Below, piece after piece: positions 10,527-22,043 of a stretch of 29,724 bases of DNA (its first letter is position 1; the number at the start of each line of letters is the position of its first letter). The notes under the pieces are model-generated. The model saw nothing but the letters and a program-made list of their open reading frames with translations. It did no database searches and had not been told where the DNA came from. The stretch comes from Plicaturopsis crispa FD-325 SS-3 (Eukaryota > Basidiomycota > Agaricomycetes > Amylocorticiales > Amylocorticiaceae), in the NCBI GenBank assembly GCA_000827205.1, contig KN832577.1, forward strand, positions 103,469 to 133,192, in the 5' to 3' direction. The position numbers and the translations under genes are program-made.

Positions 10527-11287
10527 ATGGGGAAGCAGGTATTAGTTAATTTTTGTTCAGGTTGTAAACGATACTGATACACGAACCTCGCACAGAGCGT
10601 TTCCGGCAACAAAGGACGGAAAGGGACCAAGCGTCGAACTGGCTTCAAACACCGTTCATCCACGGCTGACCGCGTGTATGATAAAAAGACTCTATCGGCA
10701 ATAAATGCTCGGTCTGTCGAAAAAGCGAAGGTAAGACAATATAACATGAGCGTGCGCAGTGAGACTTACGCACTCTCAATAGAAAAAGGGACATTTCATG
10801 GAGCGTTGTGTTGTGTTTGCGACCGACTGTACGCAGCCAAAGGTTGTCAGTATACCGGCCAAGCAATACACGTACTTTGGTGCAGAGCCTCCATTTACGG
10901 CCTGGGACCTGGATTGCCGCCGATTATTCCCGGGTGGATGGAGGCACAAAAGGATTACACGCGTACCTGGGTTACGTGTCTTCCTGCCGAGCAGTGTGGA
11001 AGTGATCGTTGCAGAGAACCCCGACAACGAGCGCACTAATCTGTGCATTGCCTCTATGTACCCGGGTAACTCTTGGAGGGGAAACATTGTGGTTGGACTG
11101 TCGGGAAAGCGAGACAGTTCGGTGTTGAGGCACGCCAACCATCCCGACATAGAACTCGTCACTGTGATCATGGCTTTGTGAGTCACATTTGACAACAGGC
11201 AACAAGCTGCTTGACTGACCCTTCTGTAGGTGGATCGAAAAGATGAAACCCGTGATTGAGATGGCGGAGAGCGAGATGTCTGTTTGA
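10527..11287 (+). CDS. Short unknown protein, paralogue of the gene at 2542-3320
   Basis: A four-exon gene: 10527-10538, 10596-10730, 10783-11177 and 11230-11287, 199 aa. The ATG sits in CGACCATGG, a strong start context, downstream of a TATA box. Introns are 52-57 nt GT-AG in phases 0, 0 and 2, the same phases as in the paralogue on the other strand. The N-terminus is basic (SGNKGRKGTKRRTG). A helical segment follows (VYDKKTLSAINARSVEKAK), then a beta-rich domain with WDLDCRRLFPGGWRHKRIT, EVIVAEN and SWRGNIVVGL. The last intron splits the codon before WIEKMKP, exactly where the paralogue splits before WVLNE. The shared core includes FPxGxRRxT-like, EI/VxVxxN and WRGNI motifs. I know no named family for it, and no transmembrane segment or signal peptide is visible. 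Its basic N-terminus is not shared with the paralogue. Confidence 0.75.
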
Positions 11288-11939
11288 ATAGAGTCAATAC
11301 GCTCCCATCCTGTCGAACTAAACATGTACGAACCAACATTCTGAGCCCTGGGAAATCAGGGCAAAAGCCACTAGGGGTAAAGATGAGACGCACAGTACCC
11401 TTGCTTAAGTCGATAGTCACAAGATCCAAGCTAGACTCGACGTCGTGGGTGAGATATCCGTGGCCTCCGAGTCCATTATCTGCAACGTCGTTTTTGGCAT
11501 TACGTAAGAAGCAAACCCCTGTGCGATCGTACTGCTCAGACCCAACTCAGACCCGGTTATTCTACAGTCGTGGTCCTCCTGCTCCTTGTCATTGGCCACG
11601 ATCAGAACCTCTTGCCATGGTCGTTCGAGGGAAAATCAAATGGCGTACACTTTGGCGATGCCGTTTACGAGGAGCATGCCTCCACGCTGCTCACTGCCCA
11701 TACCGTTGCCAGTAAGGGACTTCCCGGTGTGACCTCAGGGCGATAATTCCGACACAACTCACATTTAAAAGCTGGGCGGAATAATGAGTATCGTACCGTA
11801 TAGCATCTCTTAGTGTAACGTGCAAGTGCCTCTTTCCACTGGAGAGCAAAGCAAATCGCTCACTCGTCATCTACAGTGGAAATGGCGCTAATCTGCTTGC
11901 GAAGTGGCGGAAAGCCCTCCCATCGACTGCCTAGCGTAC
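11288..11939. other. Intergenic with a possible coding remnant
   Basis: About 650 bp. On the plus strand about 11555-11746 one frame reads like protein: a hydrophobic run VVVLLLLVIG, then FGDAVYEEHASTLLTAHTV, ending at TAA 11744-11746. It has no supported start or splice site and I do not recognise it. It could be a fragment of a lost gene. Confidence 0.3.
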
Positions 11940-13197
11940 ATGTGCCCAGGGCTTCGCGCAGGTATTCTCCCAATAAGCTTCTAGTCTATATCCTGGTACT
12001 GATTGTAAAACTGCAGTACTAGGCACGACAACTCAGGCAGTGGAGCGATATACAGCGCACCCGTGGAGACGATCACACTCATATGCAGCTACATGGACGC
12101 CCCATCTATGATCTCTCTCATGCAGACGTCAAGATGGATGTTTCATGTTGTCGTCCCCTACGCCTACGAATCCGTCGATGTGGAAGGAGGAGACGCCGAA
12201 CGATGGTGCAATACTATGTGCGAATCTGGCCAAGCGTCTGCTCCCTATGCTGATTATGTACGGCGTATCACATATCATTTCGGGTCTCTAAAGGGATTTC
12301 CTCACCAGCTCTTGATTATCGGCAAAGCATTATCGGCCATGCCCAACGTTGAATGTGTACGCTTTACGGAAAACCTCCGGCGGAGTCGCTACTACCGCAT
12401 TCCCGTGATCTTCAGATGCATCAAGTACTGCGCTGGATATCTACGCTACCCTTCCGTCCGGGACGACAACAGCCATGAACCCCCCTACGTTCGTGTCATG
12501 TCAGCAGTTTTCGGTAAAGAGGTCACGGCGGCCCTTTTACTTCACGACTTGTCTGTCATCACCCTTGGCCACTACGACGCGAGACTAGGCAGAGAAGGTG
12601 TTCTCCCCATAGTTCGAGGCGGTAACGTCTATGGACGATCCATCTTCATAATGGTTTCGATTACCAAACCGAAGCCATTGAGTGCCGGCTTGGACCATAT
12701 CCTCACTCAGTTTCCCCCATTCAACACGCTGGAATATTACCGACGTATAGCGATGCCCTCGGTGAGGTTTAATACCAACCGAGACTATTCATTACTCAAC
12801 CTTCTATTTTGTCAAGGGTCTCTTTGAACGCCTGGAAAAAGTTAAAATCCCACGTCTACCAGTGACATCCTTGTGCATCAACCCGCCCGTGGACGAGAGA
12901 ACGCACGAATACTTCTCCACACCCGAATACATCTCCGCGCAGCAGCAAGCCCTCCACTCGCTGAGCATGATATCGCCAACGCTACGACTAGTCCGCTACG
13001 GCCGGATTCTATGGAAGAGGGATAGGGAGGCTGAGATGTGGACGCCAAAACCACAACCTGTAACCATGTCTTGGTGGAGGTGCATCGACATGGACCGGAT
13101 CGAGAACGGAGTGGCTGCACTCAAAGATACGGAGCACACAAATGAGGTGGTGCGGAGGATGATGGCGAGATTTTGGCGTAAACCAATTTTACTTTGA
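11940..13197 (+). CDS. F-box-type protein
   Basis: A plus-strand gene whose coding part is clear from about 12037. Near the start it has an F-box-like segment PVETITLICSYMDAPSMISL followed by MQTSRWMFHVVVPYAYESV. This matches the fungal F-box pattern in which a proline-led helix pair binds Skp1 of an SCF ubiquitin ligase. The rest (about 330 aa) is a poorly conserved region of the kind that follows F-boxes in mushroom gene families, with RRITYHFGSLKGFPHQLL and SLSMISPTLRLVRYG. The frame change near 12800 is explained by a 55-nt intron at 12762-12816 (GTGAGG...CTCAAC...AAG). The C-terminal exon 12817-13197 ends FWRKPILL. The first exon is uncertain. ATG 11940 with an intron at 11962-12036 keeps frame, but a longer upstream exon is possible. 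The target is unknown. Confidence 0.65.
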
Positions 13198-14461
13198 CCG
13201 GAACTGCACTGTATGCTTACGGGACGTACATATACAGGTTGAATCGCTTAACACAATGACAGTCCCAACTACTTCCAACTTCCACGCCACCTCGTCGACG
13301 AATAGCCTACGTAGACATGTACTTTTACAGTCACAAGTGTAGGCATTGGCCCAATTATCTAGACTGTCCTTTCTTGCACGGCTTTCTCGCAGACTGACAT
13401 ATTTCCATACTGGCTGCAGAGTACTCAGCCCTTAGCATAAAGACGGATCGGTCGTTCCCTCGAAATGTACTGATCGGCCGCGGCGCATGAAAAGGGCTCA
13501 TCTCATATGTTGGCGCCAACGGGGATTGGACTCAAACCGACGTCAGCGACGATACATGCCAGAAAACGAGCTCAGGGTACGATTTAAACAGCGTAACAAG
13601 TACAATAACAGCACCTAGTACAGAGCAAAGTCCACCTCCAGCTGCACTTGGCGGCGTGCTAACGATTGCAGAATACAATATGAATCTGCCGTCCAGATAG
13701 ATCAGAACGACGGGGAGGACAAGGTGAACTGGTCATTGACCATGACTGTAGCGAGTATTGGCGTAGTAGATATTGTTTGAGTATGCACTGATCTGTACGC
13801 ACCTAGTACCGTGCACTGTCCGCCCTCCGAGAAACGCCTTGCACGTTTTGTGTTGGATGAAAGGATTCCCGGTGATCCAGTCAGTCAACACATCGTCTCC
13901 TGAAGTTGCTTAATTAACATGGACGTGTCGACGACGATGAAGCAAAGGCTCACCAAACAAGCGGCGCGCATACAGGTTGTAATAGAGGAAGTTGCAGTAG
14001 CCGTGGATCGCACCGTCGCAATGTCATACTGTTTTGGTGCCTATTTTCCTGCTTGCGCTCGGACCACTTGGGACGGAACTGCAGATATCATGTTAACACG
14101 TTGTCCTCATTGCTACGGATAAAAATACCTGGGACTCTGCGCAATAAATGCAGTCTATGACATTGATAACACAGACTTCGGACATCCCAGGGCCTTCCCG
14201 TAGAAACCTACAATAGACGACACCCGTTTCTATTGACAATGCCTGAACGACAAGGTGATGAGACCCGGGGTGCCAAGTAGGTAGACTGAATAGCACGGTA
14301 CCTTGGTCATGGAGTTTGTGCTCCTGTAGAGCTGGTCACTCTGAAGATTTGAGGCCCTCGGGGTGCCTTCGCAACATCCTGTGTCCGGTGGGCTGAAAGG
14401 GTGGGTTTATTCCATTAGAAAAACAGATATTAAGCGAGACAAATGTAGAGAAATGGTATAC
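13198..14461. other. Intergenic, no supported gene
   Basis: About 1.26 kb between the F-box gene and the SNF2 fragment. It contains a perfect 12-bp palindrome GTTGGCGCCAAC near 13509-13520. No long open frame has recognisable motifs. If the Helitron includes the SNF2 fragment, its 3' end should lie here, but I could not find a hairpin followed by a CTRR end on the minus strand. Confidence 0.4.
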
Positions 14462-14823
14462 CGAATAAGCGGGGTGCGCGGACATGACAATTTACTGTAC
14501 GTCGCGCCGTCCCGGCGCGGGCGCGTCGGGAGTGGACGCGCCACAGACAGATCCTGCTGCAGCACTGGGTACGTCGTTATGCAGACATCAAACGTGTTCA
14601 CGTATGAGCACCAATCCATCGGAAGGTCCGCGTCGTCGTTATCTACGTCCATGGGGTCTGGTTCGGGCTCCTTGTCTTTCACGCGACGCCCCTTACTGTT
14701 TGCGGGCGCTGCTTTGGCTGGGGCGAGTTTCTTACTGCTGCTCCTCAACACGATGGCGTCCTGCTTTGTGATGGGCACCTGGAGCTTCGACCAGCCGTCG
14801 TAGATGAGCACTTTCAGGCTGCG
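14462..14823 (-). pseudogene. Exon-like fragment of an SHPRH-type SNF2 helicase
   Basis: On the minus strand this segment reads SLKVLIYDGWSKLQVPITK, then a charged linker with a KGRRVKDKEPEPDPMDVD run, then WCSYVNTFDVCITTYPVLQ, DLSVARP, RPRRDGATYSKL and CPRTPLI. This fits the stretch of SHPRH/Irc20-type SNF2 ATPases between the first helicase motifs and the DEAQ box (human SHPRH has a matching ITYDVL and a PSPLVAVEWW segment). The segment stops right before the expected VEWW and DEAQ part. A TGA lies just upstream at 14829-14827. The left edge has a CTGACAG acceptor and the right edge a GTATAC donor, so it looks like one exon with scraps of intron. Neither Walker A nor DEAQ is present, so it cannot be functional alone. 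It lies 540 bp past the Helitron helicase stop in the same orientation, which suggests capture by the element. Confidence 0.6.
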
Positions 14824-15360
14824 CTGTCAGAGATTGGGCATTTCTTCGTATGCTTCTGCACGGGTATGATCAGATAGCCCTATGGTCGACGTGCAATGTG
14901 AACACGGTCGAGTTGAACCTTGACCAGAGACATGCTCACCAGCAGGCTGTTTTATCCGACTAAAGTTCGAGATGATGTCCTGGCGGTCCTCCCTCAGCCC
15001 TACTCGAGTGGGTCCCTGCCCAAGCGTCTTCCCATGCAGCAGGACTGATGCATGGAATGAAACAAGATGACACTTATTACGAACAAAGCCTAGCACGGCG
15101 TTGCGAGACGTCAAGACTTCCCGTATGGTCAAAACGTCTATCGAAGGACTGACCTTCAAATCTACGTCCTGCACTCCACCACACGACGGAGTTTGCGTTG
15201 GGCATGATATGCCCGAGATGAAAATGTAGAGTGCCACGAGACGAATGGAAGCGAGACCGATCTGCCTGGATGAAGAGTAGTGGAACGTTAGCAGTCAGAT
15301 TGACGAGGAAGAGACAAGATATTTCTTTGCTTACGTAATATTGTTCGCCCAAGACCGAAA
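14824..15360. other. Spacer between SNF2 fragment and Helitron helicase
   Basis: About 540 bp with open frames on the minus strand (for example 14827-15237) but no motif I recognise. It may be part of the Helitron 3' region. Confidence 0.35.
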
Positions 15361-16311
15361 TCACCGTGACCGTGTTCTGTTCAGATACAGCTCTTTAGTC
15401 GCCACATTCAATTTATCTATACGGTCCAATTCACTTCTCAGTTGCTGCGAAAGTCTCTTTCCACATATTGCATTGTCTGGAAACCACCGCAAGATTGCTA
15501 GCCCTCGCAAGCTCCTGACACGCGATAACATCACGTACATGCCTTGCAAGCTGCGAGCGCTGCCCAAATCAACAATTGCACGATCTAGTGACCTGCCTTG
15601 GCTTTTATAGTCCGTCAGGCAATAGGCAGGAATAAGGGGCATTTGCGTACGTGTTGCCGAGCGTCGCCCACGAGCTGTCTGAAATTTCATGGTAGTTTTC
15701 ATAGGAAATATGGGGACGATGTCTTCGTCGAGATCATCAGCAAAACGGCCAGATCCCTCGACGCGCACATAAACGACATCGGCAAATCGGTGCCCGTCGT
15801 CATCCGTCGTATACTTGATGCTGTGCACAATTCCTTCTGTGCCATTGACAATCGATTTACTGATTGCTTCGTTGGCAGTAATCATGACTTTCATCCCAAC
15901 AAAAAGTGGTAGTTTACCCAAGTGGCTCTCTGTCTTGGACGATGCCATGTTCCAAAAAGCGCGCTGAAGCCATCCCGATTCCACCGGTTTTCGAGAAAAC
16001 ACGTCTTTGGAATGGTAAAACTCGAGTGTCCTTCCCAGGCGTTTCGCATGCTTACTACTTTTTTTCAGATTGAGGGCATCCCGAAGGGCTGTTGATCCTA
16101 CAATAATGGGAGCATCTCGGAACAGATGTGCCTCTGCAGGAGTTTTCTTCCAAAGAGTAGAAAAATCGCGCTCGCGCAAAATCGCTACGTCACTCAACTC
16201 TTTTCCACCAGCTCTTTTCATTGAGCGTGTATCTGTACAGTTCCCGACACGCAATCGCGCAAGGAATTCCGTATACCAGGGGTCATTTTTCTGACGCTGA
16301 TTCTTGGTCAA
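15361..16311 (-). pseudogene. Helitron helicase, C-terminal part
   Basis: This continues the helicase after the nonsense codon at 16360. It contains LTKNQRQKNDPWYTEFL, PLFVGMKVMITANEA, LTDYKSQGRSLDRAIVDLG and YVMLSRVRSLRGLAIL. These match motifs IV to VI of the Pif1 and RecD-like helicases in Helitrons. The methionine start of the open frame is an artefact of the upstream stop. The frame is intact to its end at LYLNRTRSR. Confidence 0.8.
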
Positions 16312-16359
16312 CGTGACGACTGTGTTTACTTTCCTCCACAGGTATGCACCGTACAGCGA

Positions 16360-18633
16360 TCAAACATGGAAATCGTTTGATCCAGCCGAATACTGAGGCT
16401 TGTCAACAAGGTCAAATGCATACAGAGCCTTCTGTTTCACAGGCTCCAACTGACCAAAATCCCCAGTGAAGATGATATTCAGACCACCGAAAGGCACGTC
16501 GTCAGTGTAGTATTCATCTCCTTTCGCTTGTCTCAGCCGGTCCGAAATTTTGTCCAACAGATGAGCGCCAATCATGGACACTTCGTCGACGATCAGATAC
16601 TTGACGCCGGCCCAAAGTGCTTTCAAAAGGGTGTAATCCGGTTTCTCGCCGCTTCGACTCAACATGACTAAAGAGTGAATCGTATACCCCCCTATACCAA
16701 TTGCTGCACAACCGGTAGGGGCACCCAGCATAAGTTGATCGGCGCGTGATACTTTCTCAAAGAGACGTACAATGCTTTTAATGACATGCGACTTTCCAGT
16801 TCCACCTACACCGGCAATGTACATCAGCAACTGTTCTGTTCCCATACGCATGTGGTCTGCGACAATCCGGAATGCTCTTTCTTGTTCCTCGTTATCGGAA
16901 AGTTGCATTTCACTAATCACACTCTCGACAGCATCCTGAAAGATTTCATCTTCAGATTTTTCCTCGTCGCCAAGGGCATCCTTCTCGTGTGTCGGGGTTT
17001 TTTCGAGCGACGTCACCGCGAGGGAAGGCATTCCCTCATCGAAAGTTTGGAAACCCGTCTTTTTCTTCTTATTTCGCTTCCCGACTTTGTGCTGAGGCCG
17101 CTTGTTCTTTGACAAAGCATGCATCACATCAGCATGCTTATCGACTACGGGAATATCTTGTGGAAGCAGGACAGTACTATCATCAATACATGCTACGGTT
17201 TCCATGACTGACCGATCTTCGCATTCTTCAAGGGCCTGACGGCAGTGTTTATCTACGTGAAAACGCAGCACGTCAAAATCAGGGTTCCTATCGCCAGACT
17301 CAAGATCGACGGCCTCGTTGAGGACAAAATCGATCTCGTCGGCGTCTGGATCATCACCACCCCTTCGAGAGTATTCCTCGAGGAAGAAGTCCGGTCCAAA
17401 AGATGCATTGCCAGTACCTTTTCCTTGATGCTGCCGAGATTGTAAAAGGTTGTCTCTCGCATCTTTGCATTCGGACATTACAGTCATGTTTCTAATGATC
17501 TGTAGGTGTCTGTCCCTGATCGAGTGTTCGTACTCAAGAAAGGCATTGTACCAGGTTTCATTCGGTGCCCGTAAGTCCTGCGGATGCCTCCATGGTTTGA
17601 ACAATATCAGCATGGATCGTGCCCAGTCATCACGCTCCTGTTCGGTTCTATCCCGCCGAGATATGGATTCTCCTAGGATAACTGGGATCTGAAATACATC
17701 CCATCGTCTAAATTTCATCCTATGTGTTTCGTACTGAGGATGATTAGGCGAGGACATGCGGCCCTGGTTTTGGATTTGTATCGGCGTCCCATCGAAATTA
17801 GCTAACCCTGACTGTGATTGCTCAGGTATTCTCGTTTTATTCACTAGGCCAACAAAGTCATACAGACACAGTGAGTCCGCATTAAAATCCTTTGTTCTGT
17901 ACATATAATCATACTGCTGGTTTGTAGCCGTTATCGACCCTGATCCAAGTGTCAAGACGCATCTGTCTTTGTGGGCAGCATCATCGGTCTCGCTTCGGAA
18001 ATCCACCGCCAGCTGCGGGGAGTCATCTTCCTCGTTTATGTGGGAGTTCGCCTCTCCGCGACCAGCTTGAACGCTCGCAAGTCTTTCCAACGTTGCCAGC
18101 GGATCGCTAGAATCTGGTATGTCTACGTCTTCGCCGTCAAAGTGATTGTCGTCGATGTCTATTTCGTCGCGGTTGACTGATTCCCTGGGAGCTAAGAAGT
18201 CATCGGAAACATCCATCATATCATCCTGCGCGCTTGCGCTTTGGTTCGCGTCTTCGTTATTCTCGCCATCAACATCCATCGGAGGATCACTGTCAGACCG
18301 CGGGAGGTTGGTATCATCGCCAGTACCCAAGTTATCTTCAAGGTTCGTCGTGTTCTGGTCATGAAGTACTGGAGCGTCTCCGTCATTACCATCAACCACA
18401 GGGTTATTTGCCGCGGGGCGACTGAAACGGTAAGGTTCTCCAAACCAATTAGCAAATAACCTCTGAAATGGCGACCAGAACAAGATAGCAAATTTCTCGG
18501 AAGTGTAATGATCGCCACCACCGATCAAATATGACATTACTTGTTGGTGAGAGATTTCCTGCCTCCCCATCAGCCCGTTAACGAGAGTTACGAGCAGATT
18601 TAGGTGCTTTGCCGCCGGATTCAACAGATTCAT
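16360..18633 (-). pseudogene. Helitron helicase, N-terminal part
   Basis: A 757-codon open frame. Its start (HLNLLVTLVNGLMGRQEISH) joins the end of the Rep domain. A long acidic linker follows (rich in DDxxxDxD), then the Pif1-type helicase. It shows Walker A GVGGTGKSH, motif II VDEVSMIG and motif III FTGDFGQLEPV. The frame stops at TGA 16362-16360, after GSNDFHV. The very next in-frame codons (SLYGAYLWRKVNTVV) continue the helicase, so this is a nonsense mutation rather than a natural end. Confidence 0.8.
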
Positions 18634-19155
18634 CTGCTTCAGCTTTACGATCTTGACTTGCTTTTTCGTTGGTGCGCTTTATGGCGTACTGAAGCGCACC
18701 CAAGCCCACATGTGTCGGTAACGACGGCTTCGTGATATAGTCCGTACAATAATACAGTAAGGCTTTTGCTGCTTCGCCAGAACCAATAAATTTCACATCG
18801 ACGTTGCATTGCAGTAAAAATATCAAGACATCATTATACGCTGCTATCCGCGGGTGCAGTCAACGCAAAACTATTGACCGTGTATCTTCATCGATGTACG
18901 TCTTTGGATTAGTCTTCCCGTTCATTCTCATCCTACAATTGCGGTCACGATCGACATTTTCATCAGGAGGTTTTCCTCTCTTCAAATACTTCCAGCAGGT
19001 TGAGTTATGCTCATGCCAATTGTACGCTTCGAGTAACTGATTGACAAAATCAATGTAGCTCTTGTTGAAATCTTCACGTCCTAGCTCTGATATAAGTGGC
19101 TGTGCAACTGTACCAGGATGGGGGTGGTCCTCTCGCTCCTCTGTGAGGTCGCGGG
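18578..19155 (-). pseudogene. Helitron Rep C-terminal part with catalytic tyrosines
   Basis: This continues the Rep domain after the first frameshift. It reads through FVNQLLEAYNWHEHNSTCW and NGKTNPKTYIDEDTRS to an in-frame TGA at 18862-18860. It then goes on in the same frame as HPRIAAYNDVLIFLLQCNVD, and includes ALLYYCTDYITKP. The paired Tyr of YYCTDY fit the two catalytic tyrosines of Helitron Rep. The frame is lost again near 18630, where it overlaps the start of the helicase ORF in a different frame. Confidence 0.75.
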
Positions 19156-22043
19156 AAAATAACCCCCGGAGGTTCTACCACCACTTCGTCCGTGCCCATG
19201 AGCTCACATCTTATAATGCTTTCGAGCCAATTTATCATGGCGTCCTTGTACTCTGCAGAATGCTCCATTCGATCGCGGAGGCCTTGCGGCGACGGATGCC
19301 CTTCAAGCCAAATCAGTAAATGAAGGTGAAGTGTTCCCTTTCCTTGCGCCTCGACAGTGCCATAGTAACCGACACACTTCCCAAATATGCCCTTGCCGTC
19401 ACGGCCATAACGCAAGATAATGGCCAAGAACTTTTTCACCATTGTATCAAAGAACACGGCGCATGACCCAGGGTTGTCAGCGACAAGTACATTTCGGTGC
19501 CAGTCATCTAGGTCATCGCCGCGCATAGCATCCTGGATATCAATGTCCTCGCCGGTGAGCAGTCTAACAATTGGATTTTTTACATCAGATGGATTTATGG
19601 TTGCGAATATAGTCGCAGTGCCTCGGAAATTCATCATCGCTCTTATCTCGTTGCGGAGTTTGACCTTGTACGCAGCAGTTCCGGGTAGGTTATGTCCAAC
19701 CAGATTAACTCGCCCTAAAAGTTTCATGATGTGCTTCTCCGCAGGATACGCGGGCTGATAGGAGGGATCTGCTTTGAATCGATCCTCTAAGGTCTTGATC
19801 TCGTCGACATTAATGCTCAACAATTCACGAGTGATGCTCTCGTGGAGGCCTGTGGGGACCGTGAAACGTACGTTGTCAAACACCGTCTTCTTCTGGATTA
19901 TATTAAAATAGACAAAAGCAAATTCAGGATCGCGCTCAAACAAATTCCCTTCGATTCGAAGGATATGACTCAGTTGGTCTGTGATCGACAATGGGATTTT
20001 TCTACGAGGCTCATAAAAAGCACCTATACCCCAAGGATCAAGGTGGGGAAATAGCCACGACAACAGTTTCGGGTTATTGAAATCGGGAACCAGTGTACTT
20101 CCAGCGGTAGACTTAAGGAAACGTTTGCCCTCAAGGCAGTGAGTAAGTGCTCTGGTTTTCATCTGAGTGTAGCTGAACGCGCTTGTATCCCCAGACGTGA
20201 ATCCGACGTTCTCCATCAGCAAATCTGACCCGTCGCCTGGAAACTCTTCGATGTCGTTTCTAGTTGAATAATCAGATGTGGCACTGTCAGCAGCGGCATT
20301 TCGAGGTATGTGCCCAAGCTCCATAGAACCGGCAACACCCTCGTCATCCATTGAAAATTCGCCCTCAAATAGATCATCCAAATTCTGCTGGCTGAAACCA
20401 TGAAAGTCGTGTGAAGGTGCGTAATGTGGGTTGTTTTCGACCAAGAACTTGATCATGGTCTTTACTCTACTCTTCCTAGTCAGGACAGGCCCCAGTTTCC
20501 TTATGGATTCCATGGTTGGCTTTTCCGAACCCACAAAGACCGTGCATATTGTGTCCGCGACGGTGGTAGACGGTGCCGGCAAAACATTATTAAAGTGAGT
20601 CACATCCTGTGGCATGATCATAACATTGCCCCTAACAAAGCGCTGCTGTTCCTCCCATGTGTCCCCATACATCTTCTTCAGTTTACTCTTCGGATCGTCA
20701 GGATCCACGCGGTTACTTGGTAACTGATTGACCTTGATACAAATTTTGCTCGCCCTAGCTCGCGACGATAGAACCTTGTCGCACACTGTGGCAGACGAGA
20801 AAGCACTCTTTGCAGTATCTGGTAAGCTATCAATTCCATAGTATAACCAGTTTGCTAGTGCATGCTTCGGCATCTCTGACGTCCCAATCACTTTGCCGTG
20901 ACAGGTTTTGCACATGCGCATTTTTCCTAGTCGATCATTATCGAACAAGCCCTTTGGGTGCAATATGGCACGATTGTAAGCGTCCAAATCATAGGTCTTA
21001 GGCAGACAGGCTTCGGGAAGCTCATCATTTCTCAGTAGAGATAAATCAACGTCTGTTCCCTCCACAATGATGATTTCAGCAGGGCTCGTTTTTTGCCCAC
21101 AAACAGCGCACACAGACGTGGAAAGACGACTCGTGCTCATTTGTTCCTGCCATTCCTCGATGATTACGTTGCGGGACTGCTCGTCCAGGACTCCAAGATG
21201 AGCTGTGTCTAGGTCAGACAACGAAGGATAGGGGATTTGGTCTGCAAAGTTGTCTACGTTGGTGTTGTCGTCATCATCTACAGTCTGTAGGCCTTGAGAT
21301 GCGACCGACACAGGTACTATTTCTTCTAACATCCGTGCTAGCCCATTGCGTCGTGGGTATTTTAAGGTGCTAAAGACATAGACAATTTGACGGCAAGAGT
21401 AGGAACAAGTATGGTTACTCAACAGGTCACGCATCTCTGCCTTCGTATTGGAGAAACGATACTGAACTCCGTGTTGACGGCAAAGTTTCACAAAATCCAA
21501 GCGCTTAAAGAACAAGAAGCGGTTCGCTAGGATGGCTACGTCAACCTGCAAAAGCAAATACACAGCGGACTCTGAGATTCCCGAGGGACAGTGGTCGTGA
21601 GACTTGTAAAATGTCTTATATTCATATCTAGAATTAAGGTCAAGGACAGGCACCCCTTCGATGATATCGTCCACAACATCCGCTACTAAGGAGACATATT
21701 CCATATTCCATATAATTATATCAGGTGAGGTCAAACGACCGGAGGGAGCAATGGATGGATCAGCATAGGAGGGAGCCAGTGAAGGTAAGACGACGCACAC
21801 TGTCGACGGGGTACCTCTTCGGAAGGACAGGCAGATGGACGAGCATCTGGTAACAGTTGTGTCAAGACGACAACGATCATTGACGAGATCCACTAGAAAC
21901 TTACCTATTGGAGCGGGGAAATCGAGTGCCGGTGTAAGAATACGCGGAGGCTGTCCTACGAGATGTGAATTGCCACGATTACGATGTCCAGAGGGAGAGC
22001 CTTGGACATGCGGGGGAGAAGCAAGTTGAAACGATGAAAACAT
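19074..22043 (-). pseudogene. Helitron Rep N-terminal part
   Basis: A long open frame of 989 codons that leaves the true frame near 19155. A Cys/His-rich section includes CAVCGQKTSP and CKTCHGKVIG. After it comes the Helitron-like N domain with SWLFPHLDPWGIGAFYEPRR, NPSDVKNPIVRLLTGEDID and the Rep motif YYGTVEAQGKGTLHLHLLIW. The two His of HLH are metal ligands in HUH-type nucleases, so the nuclease half is recognisable and this motif is intact. The N-terminal 70 codons are low-complexity and may be partly intronic. The frame is lost just after GVIFPR: the matching sequence (EEREDHPHPGTVAQ onward) continues in another frame. The last roughly 25 codons of this ORF are therefore out of register. 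Confidence 0.8.

Larger units (their letters stand above)
15361..22043 (-). mobile_element. Decayed Helitron with Rep and Pif1-type helicase domains
   Basis: This is a rolling-circle transposon body on the minus strand. In order it carries zinc-type Cys motifs, the Helitron-like N domain, a two-histidine Rep motif, a two-tyrosine Rep motif and a Pif1-family helicase. This domain order defines Helitrons. The coding frame is broken at four places: a frameshift near 19155, a TGA at 18862-18860, a frameshift near 18630 and a TGA at 16362-16360. It therefore cannot make the full RepHel protein. Terminal TC and CTRR ends were not located, so the boundaries given are only those of the coding region. 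An open segment with CGLCG at 22140-22350 on the same strand may be a further N-terminal exon, and the GTAAGT at about 21906 suggests an intron near the start. Confidence 0.85.

Noticed and set aside
10776-11429. 217-codon open frame on the minus strand
   Set aside because: It lies antisense to the spliced gene at 10527-11287, which has a TATA box, splice sites and a paralogue.
12762-12862. Apparent frameshift in the F-box gene between frames ending at 12827 and starting near 12817
   Set aside because: A 55-nt intron at 12762-12816 (GTGAGG, CTCAAC, AAG) joins the two frames exactly, so no mutation is needed.
13500-13560. tRNA-like 3' end near the GTTGGCGCCAAC palindrome
   Set aside because: The T-arm has mismatches and no complementary 5' acceptor segment was found about 70 nt away.
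14500-14530. GCGCC-GTCCC-GGCGC hairpin as the Helitron 3' end
   Set aside because: It falls inside the coding part of the SNF2 fragment (RPRRDGA) and has no CTRR end at the right distance.
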